From Thermogemmatispora sp042408735 (GTDB lineage: Bacteria > Chloroflexota > Ktedonobacteria > Ktedonobacterales > Ktedonobacteraceae): DNA of 64,000 nt. Shown here piece after piece: positions 34,829 through 43,474 of the stretch. Numbering within the stretch: position 1 is the stretch's first letter; every line of letters begins with the position of its first letter. The notes below the pieces were generated by a model. The model was not told where the DNA came from. It did not search any database and saw only the letters and a program-made list of their open reading frames with translations. The DNA lies in the NCBI RefSeq assembly GCF_042408735.1, contig NZ_JBHOQV010000083.1, positions 32,163-96,162 of the forward strand. Direction: 5' to 3'. A program made the translations under genes and the position numbers.

Positions 34829-37099
34829 CTATTGGAGCGAGACGTCGTCTACGTAGACGTTCCCCTGCAGATACCAGCCGTGCACATAGATGGTCACGCT
34901 GGTTGTCGAGGAGCTGGTTGTGAAGGAAACCGAAAGCAGTGTATAGCTACTGCTGCTGGTCCAGTTGCTTGGTCCTCCATTAATGCCCAGGTAGGCGTAG
35001 GGACCGTTCACGTAGGCCCTCAGCGTATAGGTGTGGTTGGGCTGGACACTGATCGTCTGTGTGCACTGACCTGTCGTAGAGCTGGTAGGAGTCAGCTGCA
35101 GTGCGTAGGAGCCGCTATGAACGGGCGAAGAGACGACCTTATCGCCGGCATCGCAGGTCCACGGAGCCAGAGAGCCACTCTCGAAGCCCGGATTGGCGAC
35201 CAGGTTGCCACCGGAGGGGGGAGACGTTGGCGTCGGACTAGGAGTTGGCGTCGCCGTCGGCACAGAGGTGGGGGTTGGTGTAGGCGTGGGCGTGCTGGTC
35301 GGCGTCGCTGTCGCTGTTGCCGTGGGCGTTGGTGTGGGGGTAGGAGTCGGCGTTGGGCCAGGATTGGGAGAACCGCCCAGGCCACTGACAATGGCGTTCA
35401 GCAGCGTATCGGCTGCGTCCTCGTCTTCCAGAGAGAACATCATGGCCCCGGCCAGACCTTTGTTCTTGATATAGGTCGTTTTTGCGGTGATCGACTGCGG
35501 AGTGTCGCCGGTGTAGAAATTAGTGCCGTCGTAGATCCAGGATGCCTGCGTGGTGGGATCGAAGAAGTTGACATTGGCGTTGTTGGTTAAACCGGCGGCG
35601 GCCAGCTCCTTGTAGTAGGCGACGCCGGGGGTCTGGCTGTAAGAGAAAGAGGGCGAAGGACCGGTAGCGGACTGGTAGAGACCATGCGTATTGCCAGCAG
35701 GCACCCCGGTCCAGCCGCGGTAATAGAAGGGGAAACCCATGACCAGCTTACTGGCGGGGAAGCCGCCTGGAATGCTATAGGCCGAGAGTCCGCTTGTCCA
35801 GGCTTGAATGGACGTATCGATATTATACTTGGCCTGACCGGGCGGTATAGGAGCCGAAGGATCCTGAGGGGAGCCATAGAGGGGGTCCTGGAAGTTGGTT
35901 GGGCCGCTGCTCTCCCAGGCACCATGCATATCGTAGGTCATCACATCGGCATAATCCAGATAGTTGCCGATCTGATCGGTCTGGATCTGCATGATCTTGT
36001 CCTGTCCTGAGGGAACAGCCGCCGTCAGAGTGAAATGCTTGCCGATGCTGGCTCCATAGGCATCAAGCTCGCTGCGGAACTCCTGGAGCAAGAGCGTGAA
36101 ATTGGCTTTATCCTGGGGACCGTAGTGGTTGCCGACATGGCCGAGAACGCCTGGATACTCCCAGTCAATGTCGAAGCCATCGAAGATGCCCGCTGCGGAG
36201 GCCGGCCCACCCGAGGGATCTCCGCCGATGCCGGTGGGCAAGTTGCCTTTGAGGAACATGTTGATACAGGAGCTGACGAATTTCTGGCGCGAAGAGGCGG
36301 TGGCCGCCACGTCCGAGAAGTACTTGGAGTAGGTCCAGCCTCCGATAGAGAGCAGAATCTTCAGGTTGGGATATTTGACCTTCAGCTCGCGGAGCTGATT
36401 GAAATTGCCCTTAATCGGCTGACTGTAGGAGTCCGAGCTGCCATCGACCGAGTTGGCGCTGCTATAGCTTTTCTGATAGTCTGCAAAAGCATCGCCCGCC
36501 CCGTCGCCGGCGTTGGGGTTGTTCTCGTTGCTGGAGTCAGCGGCCTTGATCGCCTCGAAGCAGGTCAGATTCGTTGGATCGATGTTTTCGAAGGCATAGA
36601 TAATCATGGTCAGGCGCGAGGCAGCTCCCGACGTATCGACGGTTGAGGGGTAGTAAGCGTTGCCGTAGATACTCCACTGGTCGAAGTAGGCGATTTTCTG
36701 GTAGGTGGGAGCGCTGGCGGCCTGAGTAGAAACGGTAATTGGGCTACTGGGTGCCGAAGTGTTGCCATCCTTGTCGTAAGCCTGGACGGTGAACGTATAG
36801 CTCGTCGAGGGGAGGAGCGAGCTAATAGTGACCGCCGTACCCATCGAGGTGGCAACGATGTTGCTGCCGTTATAGACGTAGTAGGCCGGCACATCGCCGG
36901 TGCCGGAGTTATCCGTCGAGGGGGACCAGGCCAGGGTGATCGCTTGGGGACCAGTGGCCACTACGTGAACGTTGGTCGGGGTGGTGATCACCGTGGCGCC
37001 ACGCACCTGGAGAGGGTGGGAGTAGAGCAGAGCGGCCAGGCCCGAGCAGAGTAGAGCCACCGCTATTCCAAGCTGGAAGAGTCTTTCCTTTCGTCTCAT
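34829..37099 (-). CDS. Secreted multidomain GH18 chitinase (FnIII - GH18 - linker - CBM)
   Basis: A 756-residue exported chitinase. After the signal peptide (about 1-32) comes a fibronectin type III domain (about 38-128, TPTNVHVVATGPQAITLAWSPSTDNSG...). A full GH18 barrel follows with ILLSIGGWTYSKYF and FDGFDIDWEYPG (DGxDxDxE), plus MTYDMHG and AGAMMFSLEDEDA. A long Thr/Pro/Ala linker (about 575-625) leads to a C-terminal beta-sandwich carbohydrate-binding module (NLVANPGFESGSLAPWTCDAG..., CBM4/9/6-like). The SD is AAGGAG before ATG. The promoter at 37515 is well formed and the leader is about 400 bases. Confidence 0.93.
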   Translation of the reverse strand: MRRKERLFQLGIAVALLCSGLAALLYSHPLQVRGATVITTPTNVHVVATGPQAITLAWSPSTDNSGTGDVPAYYVYNGSNIVATSMGTAVTISSLLPSTSYTFTVQAYDKDGNTSAPSSPITVSTQAASAPTYQKIAYFDQWSIYGNAYYPSTVDTSGAASRLTMIIYAFENIDPTNLTCFEAIKAADSSNENNPNAGDGAGDAFADYQKSYSSANSVDGSSDSYSQPIKGNFNQLRELKVKYPNLKILLSIGGWTYSKYFSDVAATASSRQKFVSSCINMFLKGNLPTGIGGDPSGGPASAAGIFDGFDIDWEYPGVLGHVGNHYGPQDKANFTLLLQEFRSELDAYGASIGKHFTLTAAVPSGQDKIMQIQTDQIGNYLDYADVMTYDMHGAWESSGPTNFQDPLYGSPQDPSAPIPPGQAKYNIDTSIQAWTSGLSAYSIPGGFPASKLVMGFPFYYRGWTGVPAGNTHGLYQSATGPSPSFSYSQTPGVAYYKELAAAGLTNNANVNFFDPTTQASWIYDGTNFYTGDTPQSITAKTTYIKNKGLAGAMMFSLEDEDAADTLLNAIVSGLGGSPNPGPTPTPTPTPTPTATATATPTSTPTPTPTPTSVPTATPTPSPTPTSPPSGGNLVANPGFESGSLAPWTCDAGDKVVSSPVHSGSYALQLTPTSSTTGQCTQTISVQPNHTYTLRAYVNGPYAYLGINGGPSNWTSSSSYTLLSVSFTTSSSTTSVTIYVHGWYLQGNVYVDDVSLQ
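35215..35360. repeat. Low-complexity Thr/Pro linker repeat in the second chitinase gene
   Basis: Tandem hexanucleotide-like units encode alternating PT, AT and ST dipeptides for about 45 residues. The tract is GC-skewed and repeats the style of the linker in the neighbouring chitinase. Confidence 0.7.
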
Positions 37100-37514
37100 A
37101 GTCTCTCCTTGCTAACACTCCTTGCTAGCAGTTTCGGCTGAAGAACCCTGGCAAAGGCGCGCGGCAGCCGACCTACCGCGCGCTGAGCGTCGAACGGACT
37201 GACCTGGCTGGATGGCAGACAGGTGGGCTGCTTGCGTGCAGACAAGCGCTCCGGTCCCGCTGCCCCTCTCTCCTCCTTTCTTCTCTTCTCAAGTTCCGCT
37301 GATCAGGCTCCGGCCTGCTCGCCGCCCACCAATGGCCCGGAGATAGTCGTCGCAGTGCATAGGCTCTCTCGTCGCGCCCCAGACCCCTGCTGGGTCGCTT
37401 CCTCCCATCTATGGGGCGTTCGCTTCAGTTGTAGGCGGCAAAACAAGACCTCCGCCCGCCTCGAGGAGTTCCCGGCTGGCCCCGCTTGCCGGCTGATCTC
37501 CTCTTCTCCTATCC

Positions 37515-37543
37515 AGTGTATGCCATCATGGTGTATATGTCAA
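37515..37543 (-). promoter_or_regulatory. Promoter of the chitinase unit with overlapping imperfect palindrome
   Basis: On the minus strand TTGACA (37543-37538) and TACACT (37520-37515) are exactly 17 bases apart. The -35 is embedded in an imperfect palindrome, ggtgtatat (37530-37538) facing gtatatacc (37547-37555), which could be an operator. The start of transcription would be near 37508, about 410 bases before the chitinase. Confidence 0.65.
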
Positions 37544-37599
37544 GATGTATATACCAGATGGGTGGTGGTAGGAGGAAAGAAGGGGATGAGGTGGGCTGG

Positions 37600-38862
37600 C
37601 TAGCGAGCTGGTGCTGGTGGTGCTGTCCTCTCGGGAGGCGGGGATGAGGAAGGGGTAGGATGGGAAGGCTGGAGGTGGCTGGCGCGCAGCAAGGCCACGA
37701 GCAGATCGCCGAGGGTGGGCAGGGGATCGGTCAGTGAAAAGACGGAGAAGGTTGTCGGGCCGAGCAGGGAGCGGAGGTAAGCGAGGGGAGTGGTAAGGCC
37801 GGCCCTGATCTCCTGGAGGCCGGCGGGCAGGTCGGTCAGGAGGCGCAGCCAGCGGACGCCGTAGCGAATGGCGGCGGGTGGCTCGTTGGCCAGGCCGAGA
37901 GCCTGGCGATATTGCAGGTAGGGCAGATCCAGGCCGCAGGCTATGCAGAGCGAGTGCCAGCCCCAGGGGCGCAGGTTGATATCGAGCAGCTTATACTGAC
38001 CATCGCGTGGATCGAGCTTAAACTCGACCTCGGCCATGCCGCTGACGCCCATGAAGTTGAGCAATTTCTCTGCCAGCGGGTAGAGGGCGGGAAGTTCGAC
38101 GGCCTCCACGAAGCTCGAGCCGAGGCCATAGTCGATCGGATACTGGCGGCGGCGGCGGGCGGTCAAGGCGAAGAGCAGCCGGCCATTCTGGCAGAGGGCG
38201 CCCAGCGAGTACTGGAGCTGGCCCCCGCCGGGGATAAGCTCCTGAAGCAAGATCTCATCGGCCTCCAGGACTGTGCGCGCCTGGCGATAGGCCCCAAGCA
38301 GCTCGGCGTAGCTGTGGGCCTCCAGGGCCTTCAGACGCAGCGTATACTGAAGGCGAACCGAGATTGCCGGTTTCACGATTACGGGGAATTGCAGGTCAAG
38401 GGCCGCCAGGTCCGACTCGGTGGCTGGATACCAGGTCCGCGGACTCGGGATAGCCAGCTCCTGGGCCATGCGGTAGGTCAGGCGTTTATCGAGGGCCCAG
38501 CGGGCTACCTCCCAGGGCGGCGTTGTAAGTTGGTAGAGGCGAGCCAGCTCCCCATAGTGGCGGCTGATCAGCTCCACGGCCTCATCCTGCATCGGAAACA
38601 GGACGGCGCCTTGCAGCCCGCTGGTGGGGGCTGTGGAGAGCAAGAACGTGAGCAGTGCCTCATCCCCGAGGGAGGCGGGCCAGCGGATGCGCCGGCGCGT
38701 ATAGCGCGAGAACCAGGCTGAGCGCGGCACGGCGTCGAGCACCGTACACGCGACGCGCCGGCGGCCCAGGCTACGCACGACCCCCAGGGCCTTGAAATCG
38801 CTCCCCAAGATGAGGGCGGGGGGGAGCTGCTGATCTCTCCCCTCGGCGTCTCTACCAGACAT
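37600..38862 (-). CDS. ATP-grasp family carboxylate ligase
   Basis: A 420-residue ATP-grasp enzyme, which forms an acyl-phosphate and then an amide or ester. The N-terminal preATP-grasp Rossmann-like part has ALILGSDFKALGVVRSLGRRRVACTVLD. The ATP-grasp core has LDKRLTYRMAQELAIPSPRTWYP, FPVIVKPAI, EILLQELIPGGGQLQYSLGAL and the metal-binding YKLLDINLRPWGWH. The C-terminus is Pro/Ser-rich. The SD AAGGGG precedes ATG. Located in the EPS locus next to an oxidoreductase and a FemAB-like gene, it may attach an amino acid or acid to the polymer; the substrate is unknown. Confidence 0.87.
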   Translation of the reverse strand: MSGRDAEGRDQQLPPALILGSDFKALGVVRSLGRRRVACTVLDAVPRSAWFSRYTRRRIRWPASLGDEALLTFLLSTAPTSGLQGAVLFPMQDEAVELISRHYGELARLYQLTTPPWEVARWALDKRLTYRMAQELAIPSPRTWYPATESDLAALDLQFPVIVKPAISVRLQYTLRLKALEAHSYAELLGAYRQARTVLEADEILLQELIPGGGQLQYSLGALCQNGRLLFALTARRRRQYPIDYGLGSSFVEAVELPALYPLAEKLLNFMGVSGMAEVEFKLDPRDGQYKLLDINLRPWGWHSLCIACGLDLPYLQYRQALGLANEPPAAIRYGVRWLRLLTDLPAGLQEIRAGLTTPLAYLRSLLGPTTFSVFSLTDPLPTLGDLLVALLRASHLQPSHPTPSSSPPPERTAPPAPAR

Positions 38863-38990
38863 TGCAACCCCTTACCTGTATGCCTGTACCTGATATATAT
38901 ACCCGCCTCTGCCGACCGACCGACTGACCTGACCCAGGCCGACCAGGAGCGGGGCGACGGCTTCGCCTGAGCGGCGGCAGGGAGCCGGAC

Positions 38991-40172
38991 CTAGGCGCTA
39001 TAAACAGGGTGGCGGTCGCGCTGAGCGCAGCGCAGGATCTGGCGGGCTGGGATCTTGGCCCCAGCCACAAAGCGGCAGATTGGGCCAAAGCTGTGGTTAG
39101 CCAGAGCGCCAGCGAAGTGGAGGCGCGGCACCGATGACTCGAACCACTCATTGAGCACCGGATAGCCATCGCGGGCCAGGATCTGGGCGCGTAGCGCCTC
39201 GTCGAGGAAAGCCAGCTTATGGATATCGGGGCGATAGCCAGTTCCCAGGAACAGGTGGTCGACCAGGCGCGTACTTCCATCGCTCAGCGTCAGCTCCAGC
39301 CGCTCGCCGCGGGGAACGGCCTTAACCACCTCTGCCGTGTCCGTGATACGGACATGTCCCTCTACACGTGGACGCAGCCATTCCGCCCCGGCAGGCCGGA
39401 CCGCGCGGCGATCGAGGGCGTAGCGCGTCTTCTCCGGGAAGAGGCGGAAAAGCAACGGAGAGGCGACCAGCCAGTTGAGACCTGGCGGTCCGACGTCGCT
39501 GGGAGGATAAAAGATGCGACGGGCCGGGCCGGTGCGATGGTAGAGGGTGCGATTGATCCAGATTACCGGGCCGCGCGCGATCAACTCCACATGGGCGCCG
39601 GCCTCGTGGAGTAGGGCGGAGGACTCCAGGGCGCTCTGGCCGCGTCCAACCACAACCACCTCGCGGCCCGCGAAGCCAGCGAAATCGCGATGAGCCTGCG
39701 TATGGGTAGCCAGCTCGGGAGGCAGGTGACGGGCGAACTCGGGGACATAAGAGAACGGAGCGATCCCGCTGGCAACCACCACGCGCCGCGCCTTAAGGGA
39801 TCGGCCATCTGCCAGCTCAATCACAAACACCTCGCCGTCGCGGGCCAGCCTGCTGATATAGGTCGGGTCCACATTGGGGACAGCCTGGCGCTGGAACCAG
39901 CAGCAGTAGTCCAGGAAGAGCCTGATCGGCAGTGGCTCCTGGCGTGGTCTGCCAGTAGCAGCGCAATAACGGTCCAGACTATAGCGGCCATCCGGGTCAA
40001 AGAGCGTCGAGGCGCTCCAGACTGACTTCAGGTGAAAGCCGCTCGGCATCTGCTGCCAAAACTCCATGGTGCGGCCAAAGACCAGAACGGGCTGCGAGCG
40101 CCCTAGCAGGTAAGCGCCAATGGACAGCCCGTATGGTCCGGCGCCAATGACAACTGTGGTGTCGTTGCTCAC
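38991..40172 (-). CDS. FAD/NAD(P)-binding oxidoreductase (flavin monooxygenase-like)
   Basis: A 393-residue two-dinucleotide-fold flavoprotein. GTG at 40172 behind GGGAGGG is preferred over an extended start at 40229. The FAD site is VVIGAGPYGLSIGAYLLG at the N-terminus, the NAD(P) site VVVVGRGQSALESSALLHEAG near the middle, and the flavin-contact FLGTGYRPD near the C-terminus. This arrangement resembles lysine/ornithine N-hydroxylases and Baeyer-Villiger-type enzymes. It is 128 bases upstream of the ATP-grasp gene, same strand, and probably co-transcribed. The substrate is unknown. Confidence 0.85.
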   Translation of the reverse strand: MSNDTTVVIGAGPYGLSIGAYLLGRSQPVLVFGRTMEFWQQMPSGFHLKSVWSASTLFDPDGRYSLDRYCAATGRPRQEPLPIRLFLDYCCWFQRQAVPNVDPTYISRLARDGEVFVIELADGRSLKARRVVVASGIAPFSYVPEFARHLPPELATHTQAHRDFAGFAGREVVVVGRGQSALESSALLHEAGAHVELIARGPVIWINRTLYHRTGPARRIFYPPSDVGPPGLNWLVASPLLFRLFPEKTRYALDRRAVRPAGAEWLRPRVEGHVRITDTAEVVKAVPRGERLELTLSDGSTRLVDHLFLGTGYRPDIHKLAFLDEALRAQILARDGYPVLNEWFESSVPRLHFAGALANHSFGPICRFVAGAKIPARQILRCAQRDRHPVYSA

Positions 40173-40650
40173 GCAAGCACCCTCCCTCTCTTGCGGCTGA
40201 TTGCAGCAGGTTCCCCTGGCTGGAGGCATTGAGGCGGCCTGCTAGCAATAGCTGTCTTACTGTCTTTGACAGCATACCGTTCCTGTGTTAGGAAGCGATG
40301 TTCCTTGCGGTGAAGAAGATGTCGTGATGGCCAGCGGGGACATGCGAATTGGTAGCGATGGCGGAGAAGCCCGCTTGATTGCGAATATGCACTTTCTTGG
40401 CCCTTCAGGAACACATTCTTGACCGCCAGGTCAACCAGTCCGCGATCAGCGAGCGCTATGCTTACTCTCTGAGCAGGTCCCCTGGCTGATCGTCAACAGC
40501 TCTGAAGAGACTGTGGAAGGCTCTCATGGGGCGAGTCTGGAGAGCAGGCGCCCGGCGGCTGTGGCGGGTGCAACGACGGTCGCCCTGGTCCAGGGAAGCC
40601 AGTGTTCCTGCCCGTAGCGCATCCTGCCAGCGCCAAGCGAGAGGAGTATC
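40173..40650. other. Divergent intergenic region upstream of the oxidoreductase and GT4 genes
   Basis: About 480 bases. It must carry promoters for both directions. A 34-codon minus-strand frame at 40288-40392 is listed separately. The right half (40400-40650) holds nothing recognisable beyond the SD of the GT4 gene. Confidence 0.35.
40288..40392 (-). CDS. Candidate 34-residue peptide upstream of the oxidoreductase
   Basis: A GTG-initiated frame of 34 codons closed by TAA, with AAGGG about eight bases before the GTG. The product has protein-like composition with the stretch SAIATNSHVPAGHHDIFF, ending TARNIAS. It lies 115 bases upstream of the oxidoreductase start on the same strand. It may be a leader peptide, a small secreted or modified peptide, or the remnant of a longer gene. 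An upstream in-frame TGA precedes the GTG by three codons. No homologue is recognised. Confidence 0.3.
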   Translation of the reverse strand: MHIRNQAGFSAIATNSHVPAGHHDIFFTARNIAS

Positions 40651-40653
40651 TTG

Positions 40654-41907
40654 ATGAAGCTATTGGCGGTGGTTCCTTATCTGCCAGCGCCGACCTGGGG
40701 GGGTGGAGCGCGTAGCTTCTATGTTTTGAAGGCTCTGGCGACCAGATATCGTGTTTCGCTTATCGCGCTGAGCCGTGGGGGAGAGTCGCGGATCAGCGAG
40801 GACTGCCAGCCATTGCTGCAGCGCCTGCAGTCCGTCGAACTGGTCCCATATCCGGCCTCACGCTGGCGACGCTGGCGGCAGGCAGTCAATATCGTGCGAG
40901 GGGAATCCAGTGCTATCGCCGACCGCTGTCCGCCGGCTCTGCAGGTCGCCCTTGATCAGGCTCTGACCGCCGATAGCTACCAGGCGGTCTACGTCGATGG
41001 GGCCCTCACCGCCGCGGGGCTACGTCTGCCCGCTTCTCTGCCTCTCCTCATCTTGCAGCACAACCTTGAGTACGAGTTACTTTATCGCACCTATTGCACT
41101 GAAAAAGGCTGGTTGCGCAGATGGTATAACGGGCGCGAGTATCGTCTGGTCAAACCGCGCGAGCTGGCCTGCTGTCAACGGGCAGCCGCTGTCTTTGTAA
41201 CGAGCGAGCGCGAGCGTCAGCTCTTGAAGGACATCCTTCCGCAGGCCTGCGTCGGGGTAGTTCCCAATGGGGTAGACCCCTCGTTCTTCGCGCCTGCTGC
41301 GGAGGAGACAAGCCTGGAAAGTGAGCGCGAGGCACGGCTGCGGGTCGTCTTCACTGGCTCGCTGGACTACTACCCCAACGAGCAGGCAGTCCTCTATTTT
41401 GCTCACCAGTGCTGGCCTCTCATCCGCGGGCAGCTACCTGCCGCTGAGTGGTGGATTGTGGGGCGCAATCCGCCCTGGTCGGTGCGCCGGCTGGCCAGGC
41501 TGCCAGGCGTGACGGTCACCGGGACAGTCCCCGATGTGCGTCCCTATCTGGCGAGCGCCAGCGTCGTTGTGGTCCCGCTGCGCATTGGCAGCGGAACGCG
41601 CCTCAAAATCTTGGAAGCGCTGGCCATGAAGAAAGCGGTGGTCTCGACAACCTTAGGGGCCGAAGGCCTGGCCGTCACCTCTGGTCGCCATCTACTGCTT
41701 GCCGACGCGCCCGCTGACTTTGCCGGAGCCGTGATTGCCCTCTTGAGGGATGCCGACCGGCGGCAGGCCCTTGGCGAGGCCGGCAGACGGCTGGTGGAGC
41801 AAGAATATTCCTGGGAGCGCTGTGAGGAGCGCCTGGAGGATCTCCTCGCGGCGCAGGAGTTCCTCGGCGGAACATCGCTTTTTCGCAGCTCGTCTCTCTG
41901 GGGGTAG
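40654..41907 (+). CDS. Glycosyltransferase family 4, exopolysaccharide-associated
   Basis: A 417-residue GT-B glycosyltransferase similar to the Stp1-type EPS transferases. ATG at 40654 has AGAGGAG eight bases upstream. The N-terminal acceptor half has VVPYLPAPTWGGGARSFYVLKALATRYRVSLIAL, where the glycine-rich GGGARS loop contacts phosphate. The donor half has VVFTGSLDYYPNEQAVLYFAHQCWPLI, EWWIVGRNPPWSVRRLARLPGVTVTGTVPDVRPYLASASVVVVPLRIGSGTRLKILEALAMKKAVV, with the E-x7-E motif in KILEALAM. It adds one sugar to the EPS repeat unit. Confidence 0.93.
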   Translation: MKLLAVVPYLPAPTWGGGARSFYVLKALATRYRVSLIALSRGGESRISEDCQPLLQRLQSVELVPYPASRWRRWRQAVNIVRGESSAIADRCPPALQVALDQALTADSYQAVYVDGALTAAGLRLPASLPLLILQHNLEYELLYRTYCTEKGWLRRWYNGREYRLVKPRELACCQRAAAVFVTSERERQLLKDILPQACVGVVPNGVDPSFFAPAAEETSLESEREARLRVVFTGSLDYYPNEQAVLYFAHQCWPLIRGQLPAAEWWIVGRNPPWSVRRLARLPGVTVTGTVPDVRPYLASASVVVVPLRIGSGTRLKILEALAMKKAVVSTTLGAEGLAVTSGRHLLLADAPADFAGAVIALLRDADRRQALGEAGRRLVEQEYSWERCEERLEDLLAAQEFLGGTSLFRSSSLWG

Positions 41908-42055
41908 GGCGGGCGTGGGCCGGCCCTGGCCTGACGTGCTCGCTGGTGGTGGTGGCCGGTGACCAGCAAGCCGAGGCCAGGCAGGCGGTAAGAGGCGCCC
42001 TGCTGCGGATGCAGCATCGGTGCCGGGGAGCAGGTGGACCAGGCTAGGAGCACGT

Positions 42056-43108
42056 ATGATGACACAGGCAACGCTCTCTCTTTCGCAGCGATGGTCTCCG
42101 GCGCTGGCGCAGGAAGCCCGAGAGACCTTCTATCTCTTGCCTGAATGGCTGGAGTTGGTCAGCCGGCTCTACGGGTACAAGTTGTTGCCGCTCGGCCTGC
42201 GTGATGAAGCTGGACAGCTCTGTGGCTTTCTGCCCCTCTGTCTCGTAGAGAATTGGCCCGGGAGTCGACGCCTGGTGGCTTTCCCTTTTTCGGATTACTG
42301 TCCTCTGTTGGCCGACAGCCCCGAGCGCGCTCAGGTTCTGCTTAACCAGGCCCTGGCGCTGGCTGTGGAGTACAAAGCGAGCTGTCTGGAGCTGCGCGCT
42401 GGTCCCTGCGAGCTGCTGGAATCAAAGGGCAGCTTTGTGGTCAGCAACCTCTATGTACGTTGGCTGCTGCCCCTGGCAGAGGATGCTCAGACAGCATGGT
42501 CGCGGCTGCGCAAGCCGGTCCAGCGTCAGGTACGCAAAGCCTCGCAGTCGGGGGTCCAGGTACGCCTGGCTGAGCGTCGCGAGGACATGCTGAGCTATTA
42601 TCAGCTGCACCTGCGAACGCGTACCAAGAAGCACGGCCTGCCCGCGCAGCCACGGCGCTTCTTCCTGGAATTATGGGAGACCTTTGCGCCCAGTGGGCGG
42701 CTGCGGCTCTGGCTGGCGGAGTACGAGGGGAAGCCGATTGCGGGCATGATCTTCCTGGCAGCGGGCAGTACCTTGCGCTACGCCTATGGGGCTTCGCATG
42801 AGCGCTATCTGCAACTGGCGCCCAATAACTTACTGATGTGGCAGGCCATCGAAGATGCCTGTGGCCATGGTTTCCGCCTGCTCGATCTCGGGCGCACGGC
42901 CTGTGCGAATCAGGGCCTGATGGAATTTAAGCGTCGCTGGGGAGCTGAGAAGGTGCCCTTGCCCTATTATTACTATCCGCAGCAGGCTGGCCCTGTCAGT
43001 ACTTCCGAAGAGAGCCGCCTCTATCGTCTGCTGACGGCTTGTTGGCGTCGGCTCCCTCTCTCGGTAAGTGGTCCTCTGGGCGGGCTGCTTTATCGCTACC
43101 TGGGCTGA
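42056..43108 (+). CDS. FemAB-like / GNAT-fold acyltransferase
   Basis: A 350-residue double-GNAT protein of the BioF2/FemAB-like acetyltransferase group often found in EPS loci. ATG at 42056 has GGAG six bases upstream; the longer frame from 42020 has no SD. Motifs are FPFSDYCPLL in the N-terminal half, LRKPVQRQVRKASQSGVQVRL at the junction, and AGMIFLAAGSTLRYAYGASHERYLQLAPNNLLMWQAIEDACGHGFRLLDLGRTACANQGLMEFKRRWG in the C-terminal half. FemX-type enzymes use aminoacyl-tRNA; this group may aminoacylate or acylate a sugar amine. Confidence 0.87.
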   Translation: MMTQATLSLSQRWSPALAQEARETFYLLPEWLELVSRLYGYKLLPLGLRDEAGQLCGFLPLCLVENWPGSRRLVAFPFSDYCPLLADSPERAQVLLNQALALAVEYKASCLELRAGPCELLESKGSFVVSNLYVRWLLPLAEDAQTAWSRLRKPVQRQVRKASQSGVQVRLAERREDMLSYYQLHLRTRTKKHGLPAQPRRFFLELWETFAPSGRLRLWLAEYEGKPIAGMIFLAAGSTLRYAYGASHERYLQLAPNNLLMWQAIEDACGHGFRLLDLGRTACANQGLMEFKRRWGAEKVPLPYYYYPQQAGPVSTSEESRLYRLLTACWRRLPLSVSGPLGGLLYRYLG

Positions 43109-43474
43109 ACGGGCGAAAAGGGGAGGATCGCCGGCCTTGATAGCGTCTGGCTTGCGTGCGGCGGTGGCCCCAGCGGAGCAGCGGAGGCATGGCGGGCGAG
43201 AGGACGACGGCTAACAAGGGGGGAGCGGCCTAGACAGGCTGAGGCTGGCTCTGTGGGAGGAGAATCTGCCACCTCAATCTGCCAGGCCGCAGAACGTTCC
43301 CTTCTTCGAATTCCCTCGATCGGAGGGCTTACCCGCTTGTGGGCCTGGGATCAGGCAAGTTCGCTGAGCGTCGCCAGGTCAGGAAGCTGTCGTACTCCTG
43401 CTGCGGCTCGCGATGAGGAGCAGGAGATCGGCTCTTCGTTTTGGCCCTGGCTCCCAAACGCTCCGACTCTGGAT
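43109..43474. other. Convergent intergenic region
   Basis: About 365 bases between the FemAB-like gene and the OmpR-type regulator. No coding frame, hairpin or repeat of note was found. Confidence 0.35.

Noticed and set aside
37100..37508. Possible c-di-GMP riboswitch in the chitinase leader
   Set aside because: No GEMM-I or GEMM-II consensus found; only an 8-bp GC-rich hairpin near 37158-37182.
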